From contig NZ_CP092483.1 of the NCBI RefSeq assembly GCF_022429625.1, forward strand, positions 4,079,501 through 4,143,500: 64,000 nucleotides of DNA. Reading direction: 5' to 3'. The position numbers and the translations under genes are program-made. The notes below the pieces were generated by a model. It searched no databases. It was not told the DNA's origin and saw only the letters and a list, made by a program, of their open reading frames with translations. This document shows positions 55,193-64,000 of the stretch, piece by piece. Numbering within the stretch: position 1 is the first letter of the stretch; each line of letters starts with the position of its first letter. This stretch comes from Devosia lacusdianchii (GTDB taxonomy: Bacteria > Pseudomonadota > Alphaproteobacteria > Rhizobiales > Devosiaceae).

Positions 55193-56146
55193 CTACATGC
55201 CGACCTGCTTGGGCTTGGCCTTATCGCGATAATAGTAGTTGGCGTCCTTGCCCAGCACCAGCGAGCGGATGACCTTGCGTAGGCCCTCGCTCTTGCGCAG
55301 CGGCGCAGCCAGCAGCGCCATGGTCTGCACGGCGGCAACCTTGAGCCCATCGAAACCCGGGCTGACGCCAGGGGCCTTTTGCGGGAAGCCGCGATCGCGC
55401 AACATGGAATTGGCCACGTAGAGATCGTTGCGGCGCTTCACCTCGGGGGTCTTCCAGGTGATGGCCAGCGAGATGGAATAGGTGCCCTTGGTCTTGACCC
55501 AGTGCGGCCAGATATAGGGCACGAACACGCCTTCGCCGGGCTTCAGCTCATTGACCGTACCCTTGGTCGCATAGGCGTCGTCGAACTTGAGGTTGCGATG
55601 CTTGGTGATCGCATGTTCGATCTGGTCTTCGGTGGCGATGGAGCGGTCGGTATTGTCATAGATGGCGAACTGCTTGTCGCCGTGGATCTGCACGAAGAAG
55701 TTGTCTTCGCTGTCGAGATGGAACGGCGTGGTCGAGTTCGGCGACGACACGAACATGAAGCCCTGGATGTCGGTGAACTTGGCATCCTTGGCATTCTTGA
55801 AACCCTGGGCGATCGCCACCGAGGCCAGCGCCTCTTCGAGCAAGGCTTTATAGACCGGGTGATGCTCGACGCGCTTCAGCACCATCCAGGCGCCGGCGGT
55901 TTCGATCTGCTTGATGACGTCTTCCGGATCGAGATCGACCAGCGGGGTCGAGGACGGGTCCTGGCTGACGGCGGCCTTACCCGAATTGTATTCGATGCGG
56001 TCGCGCGGCAGTGCCTTGACCAGCTCCAGGATAGCCGGAAGCGTCAGGCGGGCATCGCCGGCCAGGCCGTGCTGGATGCGGAACGGCTTGTTCGGAAACA
56101 GTGCCTTGAAGGCCTGGTCGTCGGCGGTCAGCAATGGGGTGGTCAT
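55193..56146 (-). CDS. JmjC/cupin_8-like Fe(II)/2-oxoglutarate dioxygenase
   Basis: 317 residues. A jelly-roll with metal ligands HLD in TPFHLDSEDNFFVQI and the distal histidine in PYIWPHWVKTKGTYSISL; FVSSPNSTTP and DKQFAIYDN support the JmjC-type (protein/peptide hydroxylase) fold. The substrate is not known. Its start overlaps the stop of the upstream acyltransferase (ATGA), so they act together. Confidence 0.8.
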   Translation of the reverse strand: MTTPLLTADDQAFKALFPNKPFRIQHGLAGDARLTLPAILELVKALPRDRIEYNSGKAAVSQDPSSTPLVDLDPEDVIKQIETAGAWMVLKRVEHHPVYKALLEEALASVAIAQGFKNAKDAKFTDIQGFMFVSSPNSTTPFHLDSEDNFFVQIHGDKQFAIYDNTDRSIATEDQIEHAITKHRNLKFDDAYATKGTVNELKPGEGVFVPYIWPHWVKTKGTYSISLAITWKTPEVKRRNDLYVANSMLRDRGFPQKAPGVSPGFDGLKVAAVQTMALLAAPLRKSEGLRKVIRSLVLGKDANYYYRDKAKPKQVGM

Positions 56147-57306
56147 TTCTGGTTCTCCTTGACTGTCTTGCGGCGAGCCAACAGCGCCTTGAGCTGCCGG
56201 CGCGTGCCGCGTCGGGCGGCCATGAGCGCCACGATGGCGGCCGCGATGGGATCGTTGGGGCGGGTAGGGATGAGCAGGTCGCCGACGCTGAGCCGTTCGC
56301 GCCAGACATGGTCGATCATGGGGTGGCCGGCATCGGCGGTGGAATCGACCAGTGCGATGCTGGGATCGGCGGCGAACAGCCGGGTCAGCTCCAGCGTGAG
56401 CTGCACCCCGGGCGAATAGCGCGACAGCGTCTCGTCATAGGCAATCTTGAAGAAGAAGCCGCGGTCGCCCTGCCGCATGACGATGCCCGAAGCGATCAGC
56501 CTGTCATCGACGGTGAGTTCGGCAATCTCGAACATGCCCTGTTCGGCAGCGCCGCGCACGAAGGCTGCGTCGGCCTCGCGCTGGCCGAGCCCGGTGCCGC
56601 CGGCCCCCTTCCAGCCCAGCGCCTCGAGCACGAGGAAGCGCTCGAGTGCGGCCGCGACGGCGACTGGTTCGGTATGGACCGTGAAGGCGACGCTGCCCTC
56701 GTCATCGAGGCGATGACGCAGGCGGCGCAATTCCTTGAGTTTCTTGGAGCCCAGGCCGCCACGCAGATAGGCCTCGGCATCCTGGCTGGCATCGAGCGCC
56801 GCGCGCTCATGCCGATTGTGTATGACGGGGGCAATACCGCGCTTCCGCATCGCCGCCTGCAGCGCCTCGAAGCCTGGACCGTCGAGCGTCATGGCCGGCA
56901 GGGAGAGGAGCCTCGCGCCAGAAGCGGCCGCGGCGTCGATCAGTGCGCCGGCCGCCGCCTCGGCGTGATCGTGGCAAAGCAGCGGCACGGTGAGCGGACT
57001 ATAGGGCTGCTGGGCCACCAGCGCCGGCACCGGCAGGCGCAGCGCCGACCAGGCCGAAACCACCGGCAGAAGCCCGATCAACGGCCGACCGGCCGCGCCG
57101 GCATGCGCCACCAGCACGCGGGGGCGGGAACCAGGTCTGGATCCGAAGGCCGGCATGGCATAGCCAGCGGCAAAAAACGCATTGGGTTCGATGGCTGTCT
57201 GGGCCAGGCCATCCCAGGCGGAACGCGAAATCTGCGCGAGCGGCATGATCGTGGGCACACCCGGCGCCATCGGGGCCAGGGCTGGCAATTCGCCCGCACT
57301 TTCCAT
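56143..57306 (-). CDS. GNAT superfamily acyltransferase, CelD/BcsL type, coupled to the dioxygenase
   Basis: 387 residues from ATG 57306 (57330 and 57354 possible). Acetyltransferase_6 domain with GLGSKKLKELRRLRHRLDDE, RFLVLEALGWKGAGGTGL, RLIASGIVMRQGDRGFFFKI and AYDETLSRYSPGVQLTLEL. It transfers an acyl group to an unknown acceptor. Related to the enzyme at 53833. It heads an operon with the dioxygenase. Confidence 0.82.
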   Translation of the reverse strand: MESAGELPALAPMAPGVPTIMPLAQISRSAWDGLAQTAIEPNAFFAAGYAMPAFGSRPGSRPRVLVAHAGAAGRPLIGLLPVVSAWSALRLPVPALVAQQPYSPLTVPLLCHDHAEAAAGALIDAAAASGARLLSLPAMTLDGPGFEALQAAMRKRGIAPVIHNRHERAALDASQDAEAYLRGGLGSKKLKELRRLRHRLDDEGSVAFTVHTEPVAVAAALERFLVLEALGWKGAGGTGLGQREADAAFVRGAAEQGMFEIAELTVDDRLIASGIVMRQGDRGFFFKIAYDETLSRYSPGVQLTLELTRLFAADPSIALVDSTADAGHPMIDHVWRERLSVGDLLIPTRPNDPIAAAIVALMAARRGTRRQLKALLARRKTVKENQK

Positions 57307-57516
57307 AGTCGTTCCGCTCACGTCATGCATTCCCAAACACTTCGCGGCGATCATAGCCGGGAACGATCGGCGGGTGGGCAACTGCCTCCCAGCCTGGTTA
57401 AAACGCGATGAGCGCACGAGATCGCAGTGTCCCGCTCATGGCTGGGCCGCTCTGGCAATTTTCGGCCGCTTCCTCCATATAGAGGGCCTCCTATCCAATT
57501 TCGGGCGAGGCAGACT

Positions 57517-58392
57517 GTGAGCGGCGTGCCGTTTCTCAAGATGAACGGGCTGGGCAACCAGATCATCGTGGCCGATATGCGCGGCCGCGCCGATCGGGTC
57601 ACGCCATCGGCCGCCATCGCCATCAATGCCACCCCGGGCACCAAGTTCGACCAGATCATGGCCATCCATGACGCGCGGACCCCGGGCACTGCCAACTACA
57701 TCGAGATCATCAATTCCGACGGCACCCGCGCCCAGGCCTGCGGCAATGGCATGCGCTGCGTCACCCAGTTTCTCGGTTCGGAAGGCGATCAGAAGTCGTT
57801 CACCTTTGAGACCATGGCGGGGATTCTGACCGGCGAAGAGCTGGCCGATGGCCTGTTCAAGGTCGATATGGGCACACCCAAATTCGCCTGGTACGACATC
57901 CCGCTCGCCGAGGAGTTCGCCGATACCCGCCAGATCGAGCTGCAGATCGGGCCGATCGACGCCCCCGTCCTGCACTCGCCATCGGTCGCCTCCATGGGCA
58001 ATCCGCATGCCACCTTCTGGGTCAACCAGGATGTGTGGAGCTACGCCCTCGACCGCTTTGGACCGCTGCTGGAGAACCATCCGATTTTCCCCGAACGGGC
58101 AAATATCTCGCTGGCCCAGGTGCTTGCGCCGGACAAGATAATCCTGCGCACGTGGGAGCGTGGCGCCGGTCTCACCGAAGCCTGCGGCACCGCCGCCTGC
58201 GCCGCCGTGGTCAACGGCGCCCGCACCCGCCGCACCGCCCGGGCCGCGACCGTTACCCTGCCCGGTGGCGATCTCTTCATCGAGTGGCGTGATGACGACC
58301 ATGTCGTGCTCACCGGCCCCTCCGAGCTCGAATGGACCGGCACACTCGACCCCGCCTCCGGCCTCTGGGCCCGCAACGAGGTCGCGGCCTGA
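57517..58392 (+). CDS. dapF: Diaminopimelate epimerase
   Basis: Converts LL- to meso-diaminopimelate for lysine and peptidoglycan. 291 residues from GTG 57517 (GAGG upstream). Both catalytic cysteines: ACGNGMRC and [22 protein letters not shown] at the N-terminus and [11 protein letters not shown]. Overlaps mtaB by TGATG. Confidence 0.96.
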   Translation: MSGVPFLKMNGLGNQIIVADMRGRADRVTPSAAIAINATPGTKFDQIMAIHDARTPGTANYIEIINSDGTRAQACGNGMRCVTQFLGSEGDQKSFTFETMAGILTGEELADGLFKVDMGTPKFAWYDIPLAEEFADTRQIELQIGPIDAPVLHSPSVASMGNPHATFWVNQDVWSYALDRFGPLLENHPIFPERANISLAQVLAPDKIILRTWERGAGLTEACGTAACAAVVNGARTRRTARAATVTLPGGDLFIEWRDDDHVVLTGPSELEWTGTLDPASGLWARNEVAA

Positions 58393-59657
58393 TGGCTGTC
58401 GAGACCCTGACATTCGGCTGCCGGCTCAACGCCTATGAAGCCGAGGTGATGAAGGTTGAGGCCCTCAAGGCCGGGCTCGACAACGCCATCATCGTCAACA
58501 CCTGCGCCGTGACATCAGAGGCCGTGCGCCAGGCCAAGCAGGCGGTGCGCAAAGCGCGGCGCGATAATCCGGAAGCCCGCATCATCGTCACCGGCTGTGC
58601 CGCCCAGACCGAGGCGCGCAGTTTTGGCGACATGCCCGAAGTCGATCTCGTCATCGGCAATGCCGATAAGCTCAAGGCCGAGAGCTACAACCCTGTCGTG
58701 TTCGGCACGCCGCTCAACGATAAGGTGCAAGTCAACGACATCATGAGCGTGCGGGAAACCGCCGGGCACCTGATCGAAGGCATGGACGGGCGCGCTCGCG
58801 CCTTCGTGCAGGTGCAGAACGGCTGCGACCACCGCTGCACTTTCTGCATCATCCCCTTCGGCCGTGGCCCCTCACGCTCGGTGCCGATGGGCCTGGTGGT
58901 CGAGCAGGTTAAGAAGCTCGTTGCCAATGGCTACCGCGAAGTGGTGCTGACCGGCGTCGACATCACCTCCTACGGCCCCGACCTCCCCGGCACCCCGACT
59001 TTGGGCAAACTGACCCAGGCCATCCTGCGCCACGTGCCCGACCTGCCCCGGCTGCGTATTTCCTCGATCGACTCGATCGAAGCCGACGAAGCGCTCTACG
59101 ATGCGGTGGCGACCGATCGCCGGCTGATGCCGCACCTGCATCTCAGCCTGCAATCGGGCGACGACATGGTCCTCAAGCGCATGAAGCGTCGTCACAGCCG
59201 CGACGATGCGCTGGGCATCGTCGCCAAGCTGCGCGCCCTGCGCCCCGACATGGTGTTCGGCGCTGATATCATCGCCGGCTTCCCCACCGAAACCGACGCC
59301 ATGTTCGAGAACACGCTGCGGATCGTCACCGAAGCCGACCTCACCTACCTCCACATCTTCCCCTATTCGCCGCGCCAGGGCACGCCCGCCGCGCGCATGC
59401 CGCAGGTCGACAAGCAGACGGCCAGAAATCGCGCAGCAATCCTGCGGCATGCTGGCAGCATGCAGCTGGAAAAGCTGCTGGCCAGCCGGGTCGGCCATAT
59501 CGAAAACGTCCTGATCGAGCATGACGGCATCGGCCGCACCGAACAGTTCCTGCCTGTCGCCGTGCCCGGCGCGCAACCTAGCGAATTGCTGGCAGTTCGC
59601 ATCAATGGTGTCACCGCCGACGGCCTCGTGGGCGAAGCGTTGCGTGAAGCGGCTTGA
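58392..59657 (+). CDS. mtaB: tRNA N6-threonylcarbamoyladenosine C2-methylthiotransferase MtaB
   Basis: 421 residues. Radical SAM enzyme converting t6A37 to ms2t6A37 in tRNA. N-terminal UPF0004 cysteines in FGCRLN, NTCAVT and TGCAAQTEARS; radical SAM CDHRCTFC (CxxxCxxC); C-terminal TRAM domain. The order dapF-mtaB-ftsY is common in Hyphomicrobiales. Confidence 0.95.
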   Translation: MAVETLTFGCRLNAYEAEVMKVEALKAGLDNAIIVNTCAVTSEAVRQAKQAVRKARRDNPEARIIVTGCAAQTEARSFGDMPEVDLVIGNADKLKAESYNPVVFGTPLNDKVQVNDIMSVRETAGHLIEGMDGRARAFVQVQNGCDHRCTFCIIPFGRGPSRSVPMGLVVEQVKKLVANGYREVVLTGVDITSYGPDLPGTPTLGKLTQAILRHVPDLPRLRISSIDSIEADEALYDAVATDRRLMPHLHLSLQSGDDMVLKRMKRRHSRDDALGIVAKLRALRPDMVFGADIIAGFPTETDAMFENTLRIVTEADLTYLHIFPYSPRQGTPAARMPQVDKQTARNRAAILRHAGSMQLEKLLASRVGHIENVLIEHDGIGRTEQFLPVAVPGAQPSELLAVRINGVTADGLVGEALREAA

Positions 59658-59661
59658 GCGG

Positions 59662-59762
59662 GCCACGCCCTCGTGTTTCGACAGGCTCACCATGACGGCT
59701 ATTCTTATAGCGAGCCACCCGGTAGACCTCATCCTGAGCTTGTCGAAGGACGAGGTCGTGGC
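59662..59762. repeat. Palindromic intergenic repeat, family C
   Basis: GCCACGCCCTCGTGTTTCGA ... TCGAAGGACGAGGTCGTGGC, with TTCGACAGGCTCA / GAGCTTGTCGAA inner pairing. It fills the mtaB-ftsY spacer. Confidence 0.8.
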
Positions 59763-59782
59763 ATGGACCTGAAGGCAAATAA

Positions 59783-61027
59783 ATGACCGACAAGAAGCCG
59801 GGTTTCTTCAAGCGCCTGTTTGGTGGCGACACGCCGGTGGTGCAGCCGCCGGCGCCGCCCGAGGCCGTGCCGGAACAGCCTGCTCCACCGCCACAGCCGG
59901 TCGAGCCGACCCCGGTTCCACCCGTGCCAGCGCCGCAGCCGGAACCCGAGGACGTGCCCCTGCCCGGCCCGCCTGAAACCACGCCGGACTATGTCGAGGA
60001 GATCGAGGAGCAGGCCGCTCTCGCCGACGTCGCGCCAAAACCAGAGCCCGAAATCGTCGTTCTGCCGATCGATCCGCCGGCCGTGGTCGAAGTCGTTGCC
60101 GAGCCCCCGCGCCAGGGCTGGTTCACCCGCCTCGCCTCCGGCCTCAAGCGCTCGTCGGACCAGCTCACCGGCTCGATCACTTCGGTGTTCACCAAGCGCA
60201 AGCTCGACAACGCCACGTTGGACGAGCTCGAGGACGTATTGATCCAGGCCGATCTCGGCATCGAGACGGCCACGGCAATTACCGAGACACTGCGTCGCGA
60301 TCGCTTCGATCGCGACGTCTCAGGCGACGATGTCCGCGCCGTGCTGGCCGCCGAGGTCGAAAAGGTGCTTGGCCCCGTGGCGCGACCGCTGGTGATCGAT
60401 GGCGCGCACAAACCCTTCGTCATCCTTATGATCGGCGTCAACGGCTCGGGCAAGACCACCACCATCGGCAAGCTGGCGCAGAAGCTGGCAACCGAGGGCA
60501 AGTCGGTCATGCTGGCGGCCGGCGACACTTTCCGTGCTGCGGCGATCGAACAGCTCCAGATCTGGGGCCAGCGCACCAATGCGCCTGTCATCTCGCGCCC
60601 GGCCGGCGCTGATGCGTCTGGCCTCGCCTTCGATGCTGTGACCCAGGCAACGGCGGAAGCTCGCGATGTGTTGATCATCGATACCGCCGGCCGCCTGCAG
60701 AACCGCGACGAGCTGATGAACGAACTCGAGAAAGTCATCCGTGTCATCAAGAAGGTCGACCCTTCAGCGCCACATGCGACGCTGCTGACGCTCGACGCCA
60801 CCACGGGGCAGAACGCGCTCAAGCAAGTGGAAATCTTCGGCCAGCGCGCAGGCGTCACCGGGCTGGTCATGACCAAGCTCGACGGCACGGCGCGTGGCGG
60901 CATCCTTGTCGCCATCGCCAAAAAATTCGGCCTGCCTGTGCATTTCATCGGCGTCGGCGAAAGCGTGGGCGATCTCGAACCCTTCACCGCCAGCGATTTC
61001 GCCAGGGCTATCGCCGGTCAGGACTAG
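59783..61027 (+). CDS. ftsY: Signal recognition particle receptor FtsY
   Basis: 414 residues. An acidic/proline-rich N-terminal A region (about 1-105) binds membrane; then the NG domain with [20 protein letters not shown] and [10 protein letters not shown]. Receives Ffh-bound ribosomes at the inner membrane. The N-terminal region has many Pro/Glu runs (for example [18 protein letters not shown]), long but usual for Hyphomicrobiales. Confidence 0.97.
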   Translation: MTDKKPGFFKRLFGGDTPVVQPPAPPEAVPEQPAPPPQPVEPTPVPPVPAPQPEPEDVPLPGPPETTPDYVEEIEEQAALADVAPKPEPEIVVLPIDPPAVVEVVAEPPRQGWFTRLASGLKRSSDQLTGSITSVFTKRKLDNATLDELEDVLIQADLGIETATAITETLRRDRFDRDVSGDDVRAVLAAEVEKVLGPVARPLVIDGAHKPFVILMIGVNGSGKTTTIGKLAQKLATEGKSVMLAAGDTFRAAAIEQLQIWGQRTNAPVISRPAGADASGLAFDAVTQATAEARDVLIIDTAGRLQNRDELMNELEKVIRVIKKVDPSAPHATLLTLDATTGQNALKQVEIFGQRAGVTGLVMTKLDGTARGGILVAIAKKFGLPVHFIGVGESVGDLEPFTASDFARAIAGQD

Positions 61028-61125
61028 CTCAGCCGCAATCTCACCACGCTTGCGGCCTATCCCGGCCTTGCAAGCGGGGGCGCTAGCGCTCACATTGCGC
61101 CAATACTGCTTTGAGACCGATTGCC

Positions 61126-61797
61126 ATGACCGAGAAAGCCGCCGAACCCGAGATCAATTGGGACGAGCTGCGCCCCCAGCTCATCAAGATGGGCCTGGAG
61201 GTCGCGCCGCTGATCGTTTTCTTCATCGCCAATTTCCGTGGCGAGGCGATCCTGGCGGCCAGCCCGATGTTGAACGAATGGTTCAGCGGCAAACCGCTGA
61301 TTTTCGCGACGGCCGTGTTCATGCCGGTGCTGGCGCTTTCATTGGCGATCAGCTGGTTCATCTTCCGCCGCGTCGCCATCATGCCGATCGTCACCCTAAT
61401 CGGCGCGCTGATCTTTGGCGGGCTCTCCATCGCCTATGGCGACGAGACGCTGTTCATGGTCAAGCCCACCATCGTCAACACGCTGTTTGGCGTGACCCTG
61501 CTGGGTGGTCTGCTGTTTCGGCAGTCGCTGCTCAAATATGTCTTCGGCGATGTCTACAAGCTGCGCGAAGAGGGCTGGAGCAAGCTGACGCTGAACTGGG
61601 GCGTGTTCTTCCTCGTCCTGGCCGTGATCAACGAAGTGCTATGGCGGAATTTTTCGTCCGATATCTGGGTCAACTTCAAGGTCTGGGGCGTGATGCCCCT
61701 GACCGTGCTCTTCTCGATCAGCCAGGTATCGCTGCTCAACAAATATGCGGCGACCGGCGAACCCAAACACGTGCCGCCGATCGTCGTGGAAAGCTAG
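61126..61797 (+). CDS. Intracellular septation protein A (YciB/IspZ)
   Basis: 223 residues, five or six membrane helices: LEVAPLIVFFIANFRGEAIL, TAVFMPVLALSLAISWF, PTIVNTLFGVTLLGGLLF and LTLNWGVFFLVLAVINEVLW. The P-T-I(V)-N and W-x-K-L-T-x-N-W-G motifs identify YciB/IspZ. Function in cell division or envelope integrity; exact activity unknown. Follows ftsY by 98 bases, a common Hyphomicrobiales arrangement. Confidence 0.92.
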   Translation: MTEKAAEPEINWDELRPQLIKMGLEVAPLIVFFIANFRGEAILAASPMLNEWFSGKPLIFATAVFMPVLALSLAISWFIFRRVAIMPIVTLIGALIFGGLSIAYGDETLFMVKPTIVNTLFGVTLLGGLLFRQSLLKYVFGDVYKLREEGWSKLTLNWGVFFLVLAVINEVLWRNFSSDIWVNFKVWGVMPLTVLFSISQVSLLNKYAATGEPKHVPPIVVES

Positions 61798-61803
61798 GCT
61801 AGC

Positions 61804-62205
61804 CTAGCCGAACAGCCCGATGACGACGCCGTCGATCAGCAGCACCCCGAGCAGGTAGCCGCCATCGATCACGGTTCGTGACCATGGCGCGCCTTCATAG
61901 CGGTGATTGATGATCATCGCCGTGATGACGAAGCCCAGCCACATATGCGCGCCGACCAGTAGGCCATTGCCGACCGTGTTGGCGCCCAACAGGGCCGGCG
62001 TCAGCAGGGCGATGAAATAGGCCATGACGAAGAGCAGCACAGCCGACCAGATGAACGGCGTATAGTCGCTGCTCATGGTCTCCTTAGTCTTGCCAATGGC
62101 GGCAAGCCATTGCTTGGACAGGATCATGTACCAGGCGGCACCAAAGGCGAAGCTGGCAACGGTTGCCAGCACGACGGCCAGCCAGTTGACGGCAAAGTGC
62201 GACAT
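61804..62205 (-). CDS. DUF1761 family membrane protein
   Basis: 133 residues from ATG 62205, four predicted helices; NWLAVVLATVASFAFGAAWY, WSAVLLFVMAYFIALLTPAL and AHMWLGFVITAMIINHRYEG fit DUF1761. No known function. It is convergent with the septation protein gene. Confidence 0.82.
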   Translation of the reverse strand: MSHFAVNWLAVVLATVASFAFGAAWYMILSKQWLAAIGKTKETMSSDYTPFIWSAVLLFVMAYFIALLTPALLGANTVGNGLLVGAHMWLGFVITAMIINHRYEGAPWSRTVIDGGYLLGVLLIDGVVIGLFG

Positions 62206-62275
62206 TCTCAAATCTCCCCCATGCGCGGATGCGCCGGGAGAGATTAGCGCTGCTCGGCCTGCGCCGGAAGCTGGA

Positions 62276-62710
62276 TCAGAGCCCACCCATCTTGCAGATC
62301 AGGTTCCATTCGTCTTCGCTGACCTTGGAGACCGACAGGCGCGAATACTTGACCAGCTCCAGCTCGGCCAGTTCGGGCGTCGCCTTGACCGTTGCCAGCG
62401 TCACCGGCTTGGGCAGGGGCTTGACCGCTTCGACATCGACGCACTGCCAAACGATCTTGCCGTTATCGTTGGGCTCGGCGGTGGAATCAGGATGGGCCAG
62501 GGCGATCACCTTGATGATGCCCACGATCTCCTTGCCGATATTGGAGTGGTAGAAAAAGGCCAGATCGCCAAGCTGCATAGCCATCATATTGTTGCGCGCC
62601 GTGTAATTGCGCACGCCATGCCACTGCTCGGGCTCGCCCCGTTTGGTCTTGGCCACCATGTCGTCGAACGAGAAGACATCGGGCTCCGATTTCATCAGCC
62701 AATAGGCCAT
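62276..62710 (-). CDS. EVE domain protein
   Basis: 144 residues: MAYWLMKSEPDVFSFDDMV, WHGVRNYTARNNMMAMQ and GDLAFFYHSN form the EVE (PUA-like) fold that binds modified nucleobases in DNA or RNA. It is the last gene of gpsA-yciI-EVE, an order conserved in Hyphomicrobiales. The housekeeping EVE copies have no proven role. Confidence 0.93.
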   Translation of the reverse strand: MAYWLMKSEPDVFSFDDMVAKTKRGEPEQWHGVRNYTARNNMMAMQLGDLAFFYHSNIGKEIVGIIKVIALAHPDSTAEPNDNGKIVWQCVDVEAVKPLPKPVTLATVKATPELAELELVKYSRLSVSKVSEDEWNLICKMGGL

Positions 62711-62711
62711 T

Positions 62712-63011
62712 TTACTGCCCCCGCTTTTCCGGATTGTTGATACCCCAGTTCCACCGCTTGACCTCGTAGGAGGCAAAGACCTTCTCCTTGACGAAAGGAT
62801 CGGCCGCCGCCATGGCCTGGGCATCGGCGAGGCTGGCTGCCTCGATCACGACAAGTGAACCGGTTGGCTTTTCGTCGTCGCCCAGGAAGGGACCGGCGAA
62901 AACGAGCTTGTCGCCCAGCGTCTTGAGATGGTCGAGATGGGCCGGACGCACGGCCATGCGGTGCTCCACCCCATTGGGCTGGTCCTGGGCGATGACGGCG
63001 TAAAGCGGCAT
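62712..63011 (-). CDS. YciI family protein
   Basis: 99 residues of the dimeric alpha-beta barrel family: MPLYAVIAQDQPNGVEHRM, RPAHLDHLKTLGDKLVFAGP and AMAAADPFVKEKVFASYEV. The His-Asp pair suggests a catalytic or binding site, but the role is unknown. Start ATG 63011, six bases after gpsA and one base before the EVE gene. Confidence 0.93.
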   Translation of the reverse strand: MPLYAVIAQDQPNGVEHRMAVRPAHLDHLKTLGDKLVFAGPFLGDDEKPTGSLVVIEAASLADAQAMAAADPFVKEKVFASYEVKRWNWGINNPEKRGQ

Positions 63012-63016
63012 GGGGT

Positions 63017-64000
63017 CTAGTCCTCCCGTTTGAGCGGGCGAGACATCAGTCCCGCCACGACTGTGGCAATATCGGCTTTGCGGCTGAGAACGGCCTGCAC
63101 TGCCGCGATGAGGGGCGCCTCGACGTGGAGGCTCCTGGCCAGCGCGTCGGCCACCGGCGTCGTGGCGACGCCCTCGGCCAGCTTGGCGCCGGAAGCCAGG
63201 ATGGCCTCGACCGTTTCGCCACGCCCGAGCGCCATGCCGAACTGATAATTGCGCGACTGCACCGAAGTGCAGGTCAGCGTCAGGTCGCCTAGCCCGGCAA
63301 GGCCCGTAAGCGTTGTCGCCGAACCACCCATGGCCGAAACCATGCGCGCCATTTCGGCATAGGCGCGCGCGATCAGCGCCGAGCGCGCCGAGGCACCGAG
63401 CTCTGCGCCCTCCACCGCGCCGCAAGCCAGCGCATAGACATTCTTGAGCGCGCCGGCGACCTCAACGCCGATCCGGTCATCGGCGGCATAGGGCCGGAAG
63501 CTGGGGCCGGCAAGCGCAGCAGCCAGCGCCGAGGTCGCCTCGGCGTCGTCGCCGGCGAGCGTCACGGCCGTCGGCCTTCCAGCTGCGACATCGGCGGCAA
63601 AGCTGGGGCCGGAAAGCACGAACGGCACGGCATCGGGCGCCATGTCCGCAAGAATCTCGCTCTGCCGGTCAAGCGTGCCGGTCTCGAGCCCCTTGGCCGA
63701 GAGGATCACCGGCCGGCCGGCCAGCAGGGCCGGATCGATATCGCCGAGCGCAGCGCGGCTCGACTGCGCGGGCACAGCGAGGATGATGAAATCAGCGCCA
63801 CTCGCGGCGGTGCTTGCCCGGATCGATGCATGCAGGGCCTGATCGCCGAGATAGCGGCCATTGGTGTGGCGGGCATTGATCTCGTCCACTTGCGCCGCAT
63901 CGCGCGCCACCAGCGATACACTACGGCCCGCCATGGCCGCAGCTTGGGCGAGAGCCGTTCCCCAGGCCCCGCCGCCAATGACGCTGACGGTTTCAAGCGG
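63017..64000 (-). CDS. gpsA: Glycerol-3-phosphate dehydrogenase [NAD(P)+] (partial, 5' end outside window)
   Basis: Reduces dihydroxyacetone phosphate to sn-glycerol-3-phosphate for phospholipid synthesis. 327 codons are in the window; the start lies beyond base 64000. The nucleotide-binding motif VSVIGGGAWGTALAQAAA begins near the window edge; the internal Met at 63934 is not the start. Substrate-site residues are in GALKNVYALACG (catalytic Lys) and GLAGLGDLTLTC. First gene in gpsA-yciI-EVE. Confidence 0.97.
   Translation of the reverse strand, partial: PLETVSVIGGGAWGTALAQAAAMAGRSVSLVARDAAQVDEINARHTNGRYLGDQALHASIRASTAASGADFIILAVPAQSSRAALGDIDPALLAGRPVILSAKGLETGTLDRQSEILADMAPDAVPFVLSGPSFAADVAAGRPTAVTLAGDDAEATSALAAALAGPSFRPYAADDRIGVEVAGALKNVYALACGAVEGAELGASARSALIARAYAEMARMVSAMGGSATTLTGLAGLGDLTLTCTSVQSRNYQFGMALGRGETVEAILASGAKLAEGVATTPVADALARSLHVEAPLIAAVQAVLSRKADIATVVAGLMSRPLKRED

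Noticed and set aside
62276..62710. EVE protein as part of a restriction or defence island
   Set aside because: It is in the housekeeping gpsA-yciI-EVE arrangement with no nuclease or McrBC-type partner nearby.

Overview
The window is a GC-rich, gene-dense chromosomal segment of an alphaproteobacterium. The atpHAGD order, the split sdhCDA/sdhB operon, dapF-mtaB-ftsY, gpsA-yciI-EVE and many small secreted proteins all fit Hyphomicrobiales (Rhizobiales). A Devosia-like organism is my best guess, from gene content only. I found no rRNA, tRNA, CRISPR array, insertion sequence or prophage.

Layout. 1-4073: the F1 ATP synthase genes on the minus strand (atpD partial, atpG, atpA, atpH) with a good -35/-10 pair upstream. 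4462-11360: priA, an envelope L,D-transpeptidase, a DUF1127-like small protein, an omptin-family outer-membrane protease, xerC and an EamA exporter. 11446-13735: a secreted protein of six cysteine-containing repeats, then a dihydrofolate-reductase-fold gene, then a second damaged copy of the repeat gene's tail and terminator. 13870-18629: the succinate dehydrogenase operon, with three extra genes between sdhA and sdhB. 18849-26855: small regulators and enzymes (DJ-1-like membrane protein with divergent AraC/GlxA regulator, DUF899, hydrolase with divergent HxlR, NUDIX, MerR with a carboxymuconolactone-decarboxylase-like gene, carbonic anhydrase). 27242-35604: two EF-hand proteins in tandem, a coupled EamA pair, asd, beta-barrel proteins, a YhiN-type flavoprotein and a luciferase-like monooxygenase. 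35778-41722: a membrane coiled-coil / ClpP-like pair, a diguanylate cyclase, a helical-repeat protein and deoD. 41829-50927: an ArsR-SRPBCC-SRPBCC operon with a readable promoter and operator, argC, leuD, a CPBP protease, an Rnk-like factor, glutamate dehydrogenase, leuB and an aldo/keto reductase. 50986-64000: rpsP and ffh, a cluster of two CelD/BcsL-type acyltransferases around a JmjC-like dioxygenase, dapF-mtaB-ftsY, a YciB-type septation protein and gpsA-yciI-EVE (gpsA partial).

How the genes work together. Core energy metabolism (ATP synthase, succinate dehydrogenase), amino-acid synthesis (asd, dapF, argC, leuB, leuD, glutamate dehydrogenase) and co-translational targeting (ffh, ftsY) form the backbone. 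Between them sit short transcription-factor/target modules, often divergent and with clear inverted repeats, and envelope proteins. Four families of palindromic intergenic repeats are scattered through the spacers.

Nothing here is clearly a new defence or mobile system. The best candidates for undescribed biology are the six-repeat secreted protein with its duplicated tail, the membrane coiled-coil / ClpP-like operon, the acyltransferase-dioxygenase-acyltransferase cluster, the genes embedded in the sdh operon, and the operator abutting the AraC/GlxA start codon.
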